DNA from: an uncultured bacterium
Lineage (GTDB): Bacteria; Actinomycetota; Coriobacteriia; Coriobacteriales; Coriobacteriaceae
Direction: 5' to 3'
Length of the DNA: 30,615 nucleotides
Assembly (NCBI GenBank): GCA_905214615.1
Contig: CAJMMX010000025.1
Span: forward strand, 1 to 30,615
The translations under genes and the position numbers were made by a program. The notes under the pieces were generated by a model. It saw only the letters and a program-made list of their open reading frames with translations, ran no database searches and was not told where the DNA came from. This document shows positions 7,808-14,301 of the stretch, in pieces. Within the stretch, counting starts at the first letter, position 1. Every line of letters starts with the position of its first letter.

Positions 7808-8560
7808 ATGACGCAGGCAATATCGGATCCCAAGCAGGCCTCCGCCGCGCTGGCGGAGCTTTTTGATACCCACAAGCGCGTGGTCTTCTTTGGCGGCGCG
7901 GGTGTTTCCACGGCAAGCGGCATTCCCGATTTTCGCAGCGTGGACGGCCTGTATCACCAGCAGTTTGCCTATCCGCCCGAGACCATGCTGTCGCACAGCT
8001 TTTACGAGACACATCCGGCGGAGTTCTTCGACTTTTACCGAACCAAGATGATCGCGCTTAACGCTAAGCCCAACCGCTGCCACACCAAGCTGGCCGAGCT
8101 GGAGCGCGTCGGCAAGCTTGATGCCGTGGTGACGCAAAACATCGACGGCTTGCATCAGATGGCGGGCTCGCAGCGCGTGTTTGAGTTGCACGGATCGGTC
8201 CATCGCAACATTTGCCAGTCGTGCGGAGCGGTCTATAGCGCCGAGTGGATTTGCTCGCGCGAGCACGAGGACGCCGCGGGCGTGCCCGTGTGCCCCGCGT
8301 GCGGTGGTCGCATCAAGCCCGATGTGGTGCTATACGAAGAGCCGCTCGACGAGCATGTGCTGACCGGCGCCGTTGCCGCCATCGCCGCGGCCGATGCCCT
8401 CATTGTGGGCGGGACCTCGCTCGTGGTGTATCCGGCGGCGGGCCTTACGCGCTACTTTACCGGCGATACGCTGGCCATTTGCAATCTTGCTCCCACCGAT
8501 CAAGATGCAAATGCCGACCTGCTGATTTCTTGCGACATCGCGGCCGCGTTTGCGTTCTAG
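7808..8560 (+). CDS. cobB: NAD-dependent protein deacylase, sirtuin (Sir2/CobB) family
   Basis: Sirtuins remove acetyl or other acyl groups from lysine using NAD, giving nicotinamide and O-acyl-ADP-ribose. This 250-residue protein has the NAD-binding GGAGVSTASGIPDFRS at about 29-44, TQNIDGLH with the ribose-binding Asn-Asp pair, catalytic His in ELHGSVH, a zinc site of two Cys-x2-Cys pairs (CQSC and CPAC), and GGTSLVVYPAAGL. The frame is open far upstream, antisense to the exonuclease gene. ATG 7808 is chosen because GGAGGG stands just before it and the protein then begins as the family does. The targets cannot be told from context. Confidence 0.95.
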   Translation: MTQAISDPKQASAALAELFDTHKRVVFFGGAGVSTASGIPDFRSVDGLYHQQFAYPPETMLSHSFYETHPAEFFDFYRTKMIALNAKPNRCHTKLAELERVGKLDAVVTQNIDGLHQMAGSQRVFELHGSVHRNICQSCGAVYSAEWICSREHEDAAGVPVCPACGGRIKPDVVLYEEPLDEHVLTGAVAAIAAADALIVGGTSLVVYPAAGLTRYFTGDTLAICNLAPTDQDANADLLISCDIAAAFAF

Positions 8561-8574
8561 CCCGTGTGCGCGGA

Positions 8575-8580
8575 TACAAT
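8575..8580 (+). promoter_or_regulatory. Possible -10 box of folP-folK
   Basis: TACAAT about 75 bases before the folP start, just after the sirtuin stop. A weak TTGCGT lies 19 bases upstream as a possible -35, so the folate gene may not depend only on read-through. Confidence 0.3.
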
Positions 8581-8654
8581 AGAAAGACTGATTGCAAAGC
8601 GACCCCGCCGCCTGCGCCCGAGCGCGGCGGCGCGGGCATTTGAGGAGGATGTTC

Positions 8655-10388
8655 ATGGCGAACGATAGCAAGACATGGCGGTGCGGAAAGTACGAGCTCA
8701 GCTTTGACCGTCCGCGCATCATGGGCGTCCTCAACGTGACGCCCGATTCGTTTAGCGACGGCGGGGAGCACTTCGACCCGGATGCCGCAATCGAGTACGG
8801 CCTGGCGATACTCGACGCCGGCGCCGACATCATCGACGTGGGCGGCGAGTCCACGCGCCCTGGTTTTACCCCGGTCAACCCCGACGAGGAGGCTCGCCGC
8901 GTGCTGCCCGTGGTGCGCGCGCTGGCCAAAGAGGGTGCCATCGTCTCGATTGACACGCGCCACGTGGCGGTTGCCAAGGCGGCCGTGCGCTGCGGCGCCT
9001 CTATTGTCAACGACGTGACGGGCTTCACCGACCCCAAGATGGTCGAGTTTGTTAAGACGAGCGCCTGCGGCGTTATCGTGATGCACGCCGGCGAGGTCGC
9101 CGCCCCTGCTCGTACGCACGCGACGGTGCAGCTTGATACCTCGGCTGCGGCGTTTGTTGCCGAGAAGGCACGCGAAGCGGCCGCCGAGGCCGCGCGCGAG
9201 GCCGAGAAGCCAGCCCGTCGCCGTCGCGGCAAGTTGCTGGGCGAGTCCAAGGTTGAGACCAAGCTTCCGGGCGGTGTGGTACAGCCCTCGCTGCCGTTTG
9301 GCGAATCAGAGCCCACGCCCGAGCCTGTTGCCGAGTCAGAGACGCCGGCTACCGAGCAGGCTGCCCCTGCTGCCGTTGCGCCCGAGGCCGCGCCCGCAGC
9401 CACCGAGGCCGCATCGGAGTCCAATGACCGCCTGGCCGCCATGATGCGCCGCAGCGCCCGCCGCGAGGAAGCCTACGTGCCCACCTCGCAGCTCCGCCGC
9501 TTCACCCTGCCCGATTCGGCGCCCATCATGCGCCGCGTCATGGGCTTTCTGTCCGACCAGGCCCGCACGCTCATCCATGCCGGCGTGTCGCGCGACCGCA
9601 TCTGCATCGATCCTGGCCCGGGCTTTGGTAAGTCGGCTAACGAGGACATCGTCATCCAGCGCGAGACTGCCAAGATGGCGTCACTGGGCTATCCGCTCAT
9701 GTGTGCCGTGTCACGCAAGCGCTTTGTGGGCGCCGTCTCGGGCGTGACCGAGGCCGCCGAGCGCGATGCCGCTACGTTTGGCGTGTGCCTGGGCGCCATC
9801 CAGGCCGGTGCCAACATCGTGCGCGTGCACGACGCCGCGGGTTTTGCGCAGTTCCTGAACGGTTACTGGGCCGTCGCCAAGCCGCAGCCGCGCCGCGCGT
9901 TTGTGGCCGTGGGCTCCAACCTGGGGCATCGCTGCGACAACATCCGCGCCGCACGCGAGATGATCGCCGAGATTCCACTCACCTGCGTGTCTAACTCCTC
10001 CAAGATTTACGAGAGCGAGCCGGCCTACGAGACGCGCCAGGACGCGTTTGCCAACGCCGTCATCGAGATCAAGACCGAGCTGGCGCCGCTGGTGCTGCTC
10101 GATGAGCTCATGAAGATCGAGGCCGAGCTGGGGCGCGACCGCTCCAAGAAGGCCAAGGCCAACGGTCCGCGCACCATCGACCTGGACTTGCTGTGGATGG
10201 ACGGCGAGACCCACGGCGGCAAAAAGCTGCGCCTGCCGCATCCGCTGATCGGCGAGCGCGATTTTGTGCTGGTGCCGCTCGAGGACTTGATGCACGACCC
10301 GGCGCGGTTCTTCCGCTACAACGGCGTCGAGGTCAAGGAGCCCGAGGATCGCGTGGGTCATATCGTGGGTGAATTGGGGCGTATGTAG
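8655..10388 (+). CDS. folP-folK: Fused dihydropteroate synthase-HPPK (FolP-FolK)
   Basis: This protein carries two successive folate-synthesis activities: pyrophosphorylation of 6-hydroxymethyl-dihydropterin (HPPK) and its condensation with p-aminobenzoate (DHPS). The DHPS part (about 1-400) shows IMGVLNVTPDSFSDGG, DVGGESTRPG, SIDTRHVAVAKAA, IVNDVTGF, CIDPGPGFGKS and SRKRFVG. The HPPK part (about 413-577) shows FVAVGSNLGHR, ESEPAYET and NGPRTIDLDLLWMDG. The domain order is DHPS first, the reverse of plant HPPK-DHPS. An extra segment of about 135 residues (about 145-280), rich in Ala, Glu, Pro and Arg, interrupts DHPS in the loop after VIVMHAGE. ATG 8655 has GAGGAGG six bases upstream; ATG 8649 overlaps that site. 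Confidence 0.95.
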   Translation: MANDSKTWRCGKYELSFDRPRIMGVLNVTPDSFSDGGEHFDPDAAIEYGLAILDAGADIIDVGGESTRPGFTPVNPDEEARRVLPVVRALAKEGAIVSIDTRHVAVAKAAVRCGASIVNDVTGFTDPKMVEFVKTSACGVIVMHAGEVAAPARTHATVQLDTSAAAFVAEKAREAAAEAAREAEKPARRRRGKLLGESKVETKLPGGVVQPSLPFGESEPTPEPVAESETPATEQAAPAAVAPEAAPAATEAASESNDRLAAMMRRSARREEAYVPTSQLRRFTLPDSAPIMRRVMGFLSDQARTLIHAGVSRDRICIDPGPGFGKSANEDIVIQRETAKMASLGYPLMCAVSRKRFVGAVSGVTEAAERDAATFGVCLGAIQAGANIVRVHDAAGFAQFLNGYWAVAKPQPRRAFVAVGSNLGHRCDNIRAAREMIAEIPLTCVSNSSKIYESEPAYETRQDAFANAVIEIKTELAPLVLLDELMKIEAELGRDRSKKAKANGPRTIDLDLLWMDGETHGGKKLRLPHPLIGERDFVLVPLEDLMHDPARFFRYNGVEVKEPEDRVGHIVGELGRM

Positions 10389-11090
10389 ATGATCGAGATG
10401 AATGCTGTTGCCGCTGGCACCGAGCTCGACGCGGCGCGTGATGCGGGCCGCGAGGGCGTGTCCGCGGGCTGGTGCGCGTGGAGCGTGGGCGATGCTTCGC
10501 TGACGTTTTCGCTGGTCGTGCGCCCCGATGTGAACATGCATGCCTTCCACGGCCTGCCGTTTGTGGCTGCGATGGGCATGATGGACGCGCTTGTGGGCAC
10601 GGCGTCGACGCCGGGCCTGGGCCTTGCCGGCAAGGTAGGCATTGAGTGGCCGAGCAATATCGTGTGCGGCGCGCCCACGTTTGAGGCGTCGTTCGCGCGC
10701 GTCGCCGTCAACGGCGGTGCCGGTGCCGCGGGCATGTTCGGTGCCGTGACGGTGGATATTGAGCGTTCGGCGCTGGGTGAGCTTGGCGTGGATATGGCAG
10801 ATGAGGTTCTGGTCGAGATGCTGGCCGCCGCCGTGCTGGCCCGCGTGGACGCCTGGGCGGTTGTTGCCAACACGCCGCAAGGCGCCGCAGGGCCGCTGGC
10901 TCCCGTGCTGGGCGAGTACTTCGACATGGTGCCGCTGCTGGGCCGCCAAGTTGCGGCGGTGTCGCCCAACGGCTTGCCGCTTGCGGTCGGTGTGTTTGCG
11001 GGCCTGGACATCTGGGGCCGTGCGACCATCAAGACTGATGCCGGCGAGCAGGAGTTTCCGCCCGAGGCCGTACGGATTCGCGGACTGTAA
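10389..11090 (+). CDS. Biotin-protein ligase-like protein with degenerate active-site motifs
   Basis: This 233-residue protein begins at the base after the folP-folK stop, so the two are probably cotranslated. The pattern LTFSLVVRP, then GLPFVAAMGMMDALVG, then VGIEWPSNIV follows the BirA catalytic domain. The C-terminal part (ending GRATIKTDAGEQEFPPEAV) resembles the small SH3-like domain of biotin ligases. However, the Gly-Arg-Gly-Arg-x-Gly biotinyl-AMP loop is not seen, KWPND is replaced by EWPSN, and no clear Lys-x-Ala-Gly-Ile-Leu follows. It also lacks an N-terminal DNA-binding domain. It may be a divergent or inactive ligase. Biotin ligase and coaX genes are often neighbours in other bacteria, and coaX lies 1.5 kb downstream. 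Confidence 0.65.
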   Translation: MIEMNAVAAGTELDAARDAGREGVSAGWCAWSVGDASLTFSLVVRPDVNMHAFHGLPFVAAMGMMDALVGTASTPGLGLAGKVGIEWPSNIVCGAPTFEASFARVAVNGGAGAAGMFGAVTVDIERSALGELGVDMADEVLVEMLAAAVLARVDAWAVVANTPQGAAGPLAPVLGEYFDMVPLLGRQVAAVSPNGLPLAVGVFAGLDIWGRATIKTDAGEQEFPPEAVRIRGL

Positions 11091-11188
11091 CGCGAGGCGC
11101 CCGCGCTCAAAGATAACGATGACAACGAAGCCCTCTTCGGCCTGTGCCGGGGGGGGGTCCGCCTATCTGGGGAATGGGTTACCAGTGC

Positions 11189-11231
11189 CCTATTCCTCAA
11201 AACTGAAAAAATTTCGTTTTTGAGGAATAGG
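11189..11231. repeat. Palindrome copy 1 (upstream of the DUF4143-type ATPase)
   Basis: A near-perfect inverted repeat in which CCTATTCCTCAAAA pairs with TTTTTGAGGAATAGG around an A6T3 centre. It is one of three copies around the ATPase gene. Confidence 0.85.
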
Positions 11232-11274
11232 ATTAAGGCAGCTCGGTCTTTCGCGAGGTATATTCGCTATAGAG

Positions 11275-11316
11275 CCTATTCCTCAAAACTGAAAATTTTT
11301 CGTTTTTGAGGAATAG
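11275..11316. repeat. Palindrome copy 2 (just upstream of the DUF4143-type ATPase)
   Basis: Same palindrome as at 11189, with an A4T5 centre and one changed terminal base. It ends 26 bases before the ATPase start, so in the transcript it could fold beside the ribosome-binding site; as DNA it could be an operator. Confidence 0.85.
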
Positions 11317-11342
11317 CGATAAAAGACCGCGAGGAGGCCCCG

Positions 11343-12539
11343 ATGAAACTCATCAATAGATCGTCATATATGGACACGTTGACGAGTCTCATTGGCGTGC
11401 CGGACATCAAGGTCATCACGGGCATCCGTCGTAGCGGTAAATCAAAATTGCTCGAGGCCCTCCGCGATTACGTGGAGGCAAATCTGTCCAATTCGAATGT
11501 CATCCATATCAACTACAACCTCGATGAGTTCGAGAACCTGCTCGAGTATCACGCGCTGCTCGCCTATGTAAAAGAGCATCGAGTGTCCGGCAAACAAAAC
11601 TTTCTGCTTATCGATGAAGTTCAGATGTGCGACGGTTTTGAGCGTGCGATCAACAGCCTTCACGCATCCGAGCAGTACGACATATTCATTACTGGATCGA
11701 ATGCCTTTTTGCTGTCGAGCGATCTGTCGACGCTCTTTACGGGGCGCACCTTCGAGATCGAGGTTTTTCCATTCTCGTTTGAGGAGTATCGTTTCTATGG
11801 CGACGAGGGCGAGGTCGACCGCGACTTCGATGAGTACGCGAGAACCGGCGGTATGTCCGGCTCTTACCCTTATCCACTGCAGGAGCAGCGCTATCAATAT
11901 CTCTCCAACGTCTTCAAGACGCTCATTGTGAGAGATATCGTGCAGCGGCATAACGTGAGAAACGAATCGGCGCTGCTGCGCATTGCCGATTACATGATGG
12001 ACAACGTTTCCAACATTACGTCGGCACGCAACATTACTGATGCATTAAATGCGGATGGGCTAAAGATTACGAACAAGACGGTCGGCACGTACATGGGGTA
12101 CCTGTGCGATGCGTTTGCCTTCTATAAAGTTCGTCGGTACGACATTCGCGGCAAAAAATACCTTAAGAGCGGCGAGAAGTACTATCTGGCGGACCATGCG
12201 TTTAAATATGCGCTTCTTGGTACACGTGATATGGATTGGGGACGCGTATACGAGAACATGGTGGCAATCGAGCTGCTGCGTCGCGGATACGAGGTATACG
12301 TCGGCGTGCTCTATAAAAAGGAAATAGACTTTGTAGCAATCAAGCGGAGCGAGAAACTCTACATTCAGGTGAGCGACGATATCAGCTCGGATAAGACATT
12401 TGAACGCGAGATTTCGCCACTGCTGAGCATTGGCGATGCGTATCCCAAGATGATTCTCGCCCGCACGCATCACGAGGCCACGGATCGCGACGGAGTGCAG
12501 ATCGTGGACCTGGCGAGGTGGTTGTGCGGCGAGGCGTAG
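11343..12539 (+). CDS. AAA-type ATPase with DUF4143-like C-terminal domain
   Basis: A 398-residue protein of the AAA_14/DUF4143 type, a large family of bacterial and archaeal ATPases of unproven function. The N-terminal domain has Walker A TGIRRSGKSKLL (about 26-37), Walker B NFLLIDEVQ (about 85-93) and sensor-like IFITGSNAFLL. Next come the family motifs FPFSFEEYRFYG and TGGMSGSYPYP. The C-terminal part (from about 290) has WGRVYENMVAIELLRRGYEV and EIDFVAIK, like the nuclease-fold half of DUF4143, with a Glu-Ile-Asp-Phe core. GAGGAGG precedes the ATG. Its DNA is visibly less GC-rich than its neighbours and it sits between copies of a palindrome, which suggests horizontal gain. Confidence 0.88.
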   Translation: MKLINRSSYMDTLTSLIGVPDIKVITGIRRSGKSKLLEALRDYVEANLSNSNVIHINYNLDEFENLLEYHALLAYVKEHRVSGKQNFLLIDEVQMCDGFERAINSLHASEQYDIFITGSNAFLLSSDLSTLFTGRTFEIEVFPFSFEEYRFYGDEGEVDRDFDEYARTGGMSGSYPYPLQEQRYQYLSNVFKTLIVRDIVQRHNVRNESALLRIADYMMDNVSNITSARNITDALNADGLKITNKTVGTYMGYLCDAFAFYKVRRYDIRGKKYLKSGEKYYLADHAFKYALLGTRDMDWGRVYENMVAIELLRRGYEVYVGVLYKKEIDFVAIKRSEKLYIQVSDDISSDKTFEREISPLLSIGDAYPKMILARTHHEATDRDGVQIVDLARWLCGEA

Positions 12540-12543
12540 CAGA

Positions 12544-12592
12544 AAGCCTATTCCTCAAAACTGAAAAATTTTCGTTTTTGAGGAATAGGCTT
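12544..12592. repeat. Palindrome copy 3 (downstream of the DUF4143-type ATPase)
   Basis: The longest copy: AAGCCTATTCCTCAAAA pairs with TTTTTGAGGAATAGGCTT around an A5T4 centre, with only two mismatched pairs. It begins five bases after the ATPase stop and could act as its terminator as well. Confidence 0.85.
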
Positions 12593-12646
12593 GGCGAACG
12601 TTTGCGGGGGCTGTGGCATCGGGCGTGCTCGACTTATGCCCCTGTT

Positions 12647-13420
12647 TTACCCCAGCTCCTGCATGCGGCGGTAGATTTCGCAGATACCCTTGATGGTGAG
12701 CTGTCCGTCGACCACGTCGAAGGCATCGGTCGAATCGGCGACGATGCCGGCGAGACCGCCTGTGGCGATAACGGTGACATCCTCGCGGCCCAGCTCGCGC
12801 TTCATGCGCGCGACCAGGCCCTCTGCCATGGCGGCAGCGCCCACCACGGCGCCGACCTTGATGCACTCCTCGGTATCGCGGCCGATGGCGTGCTCGGGCG
12901 CCTCGAGCGGAACGCTGGCGAGCTTGGCGGCTCGGGCGGCGAGTGCGTCCATCGAAATGCGGATGCCCGGCGCGATCGCCCCACCAATGTAATAACCGTC
13001 CTCGTCGATGACGTCGATATTGGTCGCGGTGCCAAAGTCCACCACGATCGCCGGCGCGCCGTAGAAAGTCTCGGCTGCGACGGCGTTGGCGACGCGGTCG
13101 GCGCCCACGGCCTGGGGGCGCGCCGCACGCAACTTGGTCACCGCGGCCGTCTGCGGTCCGATGACGATGGCGTCCGCCGCGATGCGGTCGGCCACGGCGT
13201 GCCACTCGCGCGAGAGCTGTGGCACCACGCCGGCAAAGGCGATCGCATCGACCGCGCCGAGCGAGAGGTCGTACATCTTAAAGAAGCCCATCAGGCGCAC
13301 GTGGATTTCGTCGGCGGTATAGGAGCGGTCGGTGGGCATGCGCCACGACTGCACCAGCTCGTCTCCGTCAAACAGGCCCATGGCCGTCTGCGTGTTACCC
13401 ATATCGATAGCGAGCAGCAT
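12647..13420 (-). CDS. coaX: Type III pantothenate kinase
   Basis: It phosphorylates pantothenate in the first step of coenzyme A synthesis. Type III enzymes belong to the ASKHA fold and are not feedback-inhibited by CoA. The 257-residue protein starts MLLAIDMGNTQTAMGLFDG (phosphate-binding Asp-x-Gly-Asn-Thr). It then shows AFAGVVPQL, GADRVANAVAA, VDFGTATNIDVID with the catalytic-region Asp, GGAIAPGI and, near the end, VIATGGLAGIV. The frame runs on upstream to 13798, but that part is antisense to a tRNA gene. ATG 13420 has a GGAG site upstream and gives the family N-terminus. Confidence 0.95.
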   Translation of the reverse strand: MLLAIDMGNTQTAMGLFDGDELVQSWRMPTDRSYTADEIHVRLMGFFKMYDLSLGAVDAIAFAGVVPQLSREWHAVADRIAADAIVIGPQTAAVTKLRAARPQAVGADRVANAVAAETFYGAPAIVVDFGTATNIDVIDEDGYYIGGAIAPGIRISMDALAARAAKLASVPLEAPEHAIGRDTEECIKVGAVVGAAAMAEGLVARMKRELGREDVTVIATGGLAGIVADSTDAFDVVDGQLTIKGICEIYRRMQELG

Positions 13421-13456
13421 GTCTACTCCAGGTGTCGGTGTAAAAGGACGCGCACC

Positions 13457-13462
13457 ATTGTA
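13457..13462 (-). promoter_or_regulatory. Possible -10 box of coaX
   Basis: TACAAT (within TATACAAT) on the minus strand, 37 bases before the coaX start. No convincing -35 box is visible. Confidence 0.35.
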
Positions 13463-13556
13463 TACGTGCCGTCGACGGCGCTCGGCTGCGATTCGTTTAC
13501 GGCGATAGGGGCTGAGGGGGTTAAATATGAAGGAATTATGCTCTACGAGATTTTCC

Positions 13557-13585
13557 TTGCCGTTTACCGAACTCCCGCGTAATAT
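13557..13585 (+). promoter_or_regulatory. Promoter of the initiator tRNA gene
   Basis: TTGCCG (13557-13562), a 17-base spacer and TAATAT (13580-13585) form the best sigma-70-type promoter in the window. Transcription would begin about 25 bases before the mature tRNA end. Confidence 0.7.
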
Positions 13586-13616
13586 TCTTTCTTGCGCACA
13601 TGAAGCGCCCAGACAT

Positions 13617-13693
13617 TGCGGGGTGGAGCAGTCTGGTAGCTCGCCGGGCTCATAACCCGGAGGTCGTAGGTTCAAATCCTGCCCCCGCGACCA
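13617..13693 (+). tRNA. Initiator tRNA-Met (CAU), CCA encoded
   Basis: A 77-base cloverleaf with CTCATAA anticodon loop (anticodon CAU), D-arm GGAGCAG.CTGGTAGCTC, T-loop GGTTCAAATCC and an encoded CCA end. The anticodon stem has three G-C pairs next to the loop (GGG with CCC), the hallmark of initiator tRNA. The first acceptor pair is U1-G72, a weak wobble in place of the usual C1-A72 mismatch. Confidence 0.95.
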
Positions 13694-13702
13694 AGAAATT
13701 GC

Positions 13703-13733
13703 AGCTCGTCGGCCTAGCCGGCGAGCTTTTTTG
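13703..13733 (+). terminator. Intrinsic terminator after the tRNA
   Basis: AGCTCGTCGGC pairs with GCCGGCGAGCT (one G-T pair) around a 3-base loop, followed by T6. It lies ten bases after the CCA end. Confidence 0.88.
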
Positions 13734-13780
13734 TTATTCCGGGACCGTATTTTCGGTCCAATTCTCGGCCTCTCAAACAA

Positions 13781-14161
13781 AATCTCGATCTGTAACATCT
13801 AGACCCGATTTGGGCGGCTAGGTGTTACAGATTGAGATGTTGAGTCCCCGCCTGGACGGTTTGTCTAAATCTGTAACATGAGGGACGGATTTTGCCGAGT
13901 TGTTGTTACAGATTGAGATTTTCTTGCAGGCGGGTCCCGTTTGTCTTGATTTGTAACATCTGGGGCCCATTTTGCCGAGTAACCGTTACAGATCTAGATC
14001 TTTCGGCAGGCTAGATTGGTTTGTCTCGATCTGTAACAGTAAAGGGGCAAAAGTGGGTCCAGATGTTACAGATCTAGATTGTTGAGGATGGGTTGAGAGG
14101 AATGTCTCGATCTGTAACATCTAGGGTCGTTTTTGGCCTGTAGATGTTACAGATCGAGACA
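13781..14161. repeat. Array of five palindromic units with 80-81 bp period
   Basis: Each unit has a left arm around CTGTAACA (13790, 13871, 13951, 14031, 14112; the third reads TTGTAACA) and a right arm around TGTTACAG (13823, 13904, 13984, 14064, 14145; the third reads CGTTACAG). The gap between these arms is exactly 25 bases in all five, and the period is 81, 80, 80, 81. Unit 5 has perfect 21-base arms (14103-14123 and 14141-14161). Loops diverge around a core like ACCC.TTTTGCC; the loop of unit 4 matches only in reverse complement, so that unit is inverted. No coding frame is credible. The array fills most of the gap between the tRNA and the flavoenzyme gene. Confidence 0.85.
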
Positions 14162-14219
14162 AACCGACGGGCCGCCCCGCCCCATCCACCTGCCGCTACC
14201 TGCTGTCTGCCGATTTCCG

Positions 14220-14249
14220 TTGCACCACTGTGCTCCCATGTCATATCCT
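14220..14249 (+). promoter_or_regulatory. Possible promoter of the flavoenzyme gene
   Basis: TTGCAC (14220-14225) and TATCCT (14244-14249) with an 18-base spacer, about 50 bases before the start codon and downstream of the palindrome array. Confidence 0.3.
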
Positions 14250-14301
14250 CTAGACAACTACGCGGCAACATCGCCGCCGCGCCTACAAGAGAGGAATGTC
14301 C

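Noticed and set aside
8330..9442. 370-codon minus-strand frame across the sirtuin and folP genes
   Set aside because: Overlaps two well-supported genes; composition is Ala/Ser-rich shadow sequence.
11149..11157. G9 tract as a phase-variation switch
   Set aside because: It lies after the stop codon of the biotin-ligase-like gene and before the ATPase signals, outside any reading frame that matters.
13421..13798. N-terminal extension of coaX
   Set aside because: This part is antisense to the initiator tRNA, and the family N-terminus starts at 13420.
13781..14161. CRISPR array
   Set aside because: The repeated parts are two inverted arms per 80-bp unit, not one direct repeat. The loops resemble each other rather than being unrelated spacers, one unit is inverted, and no cas gene is near.
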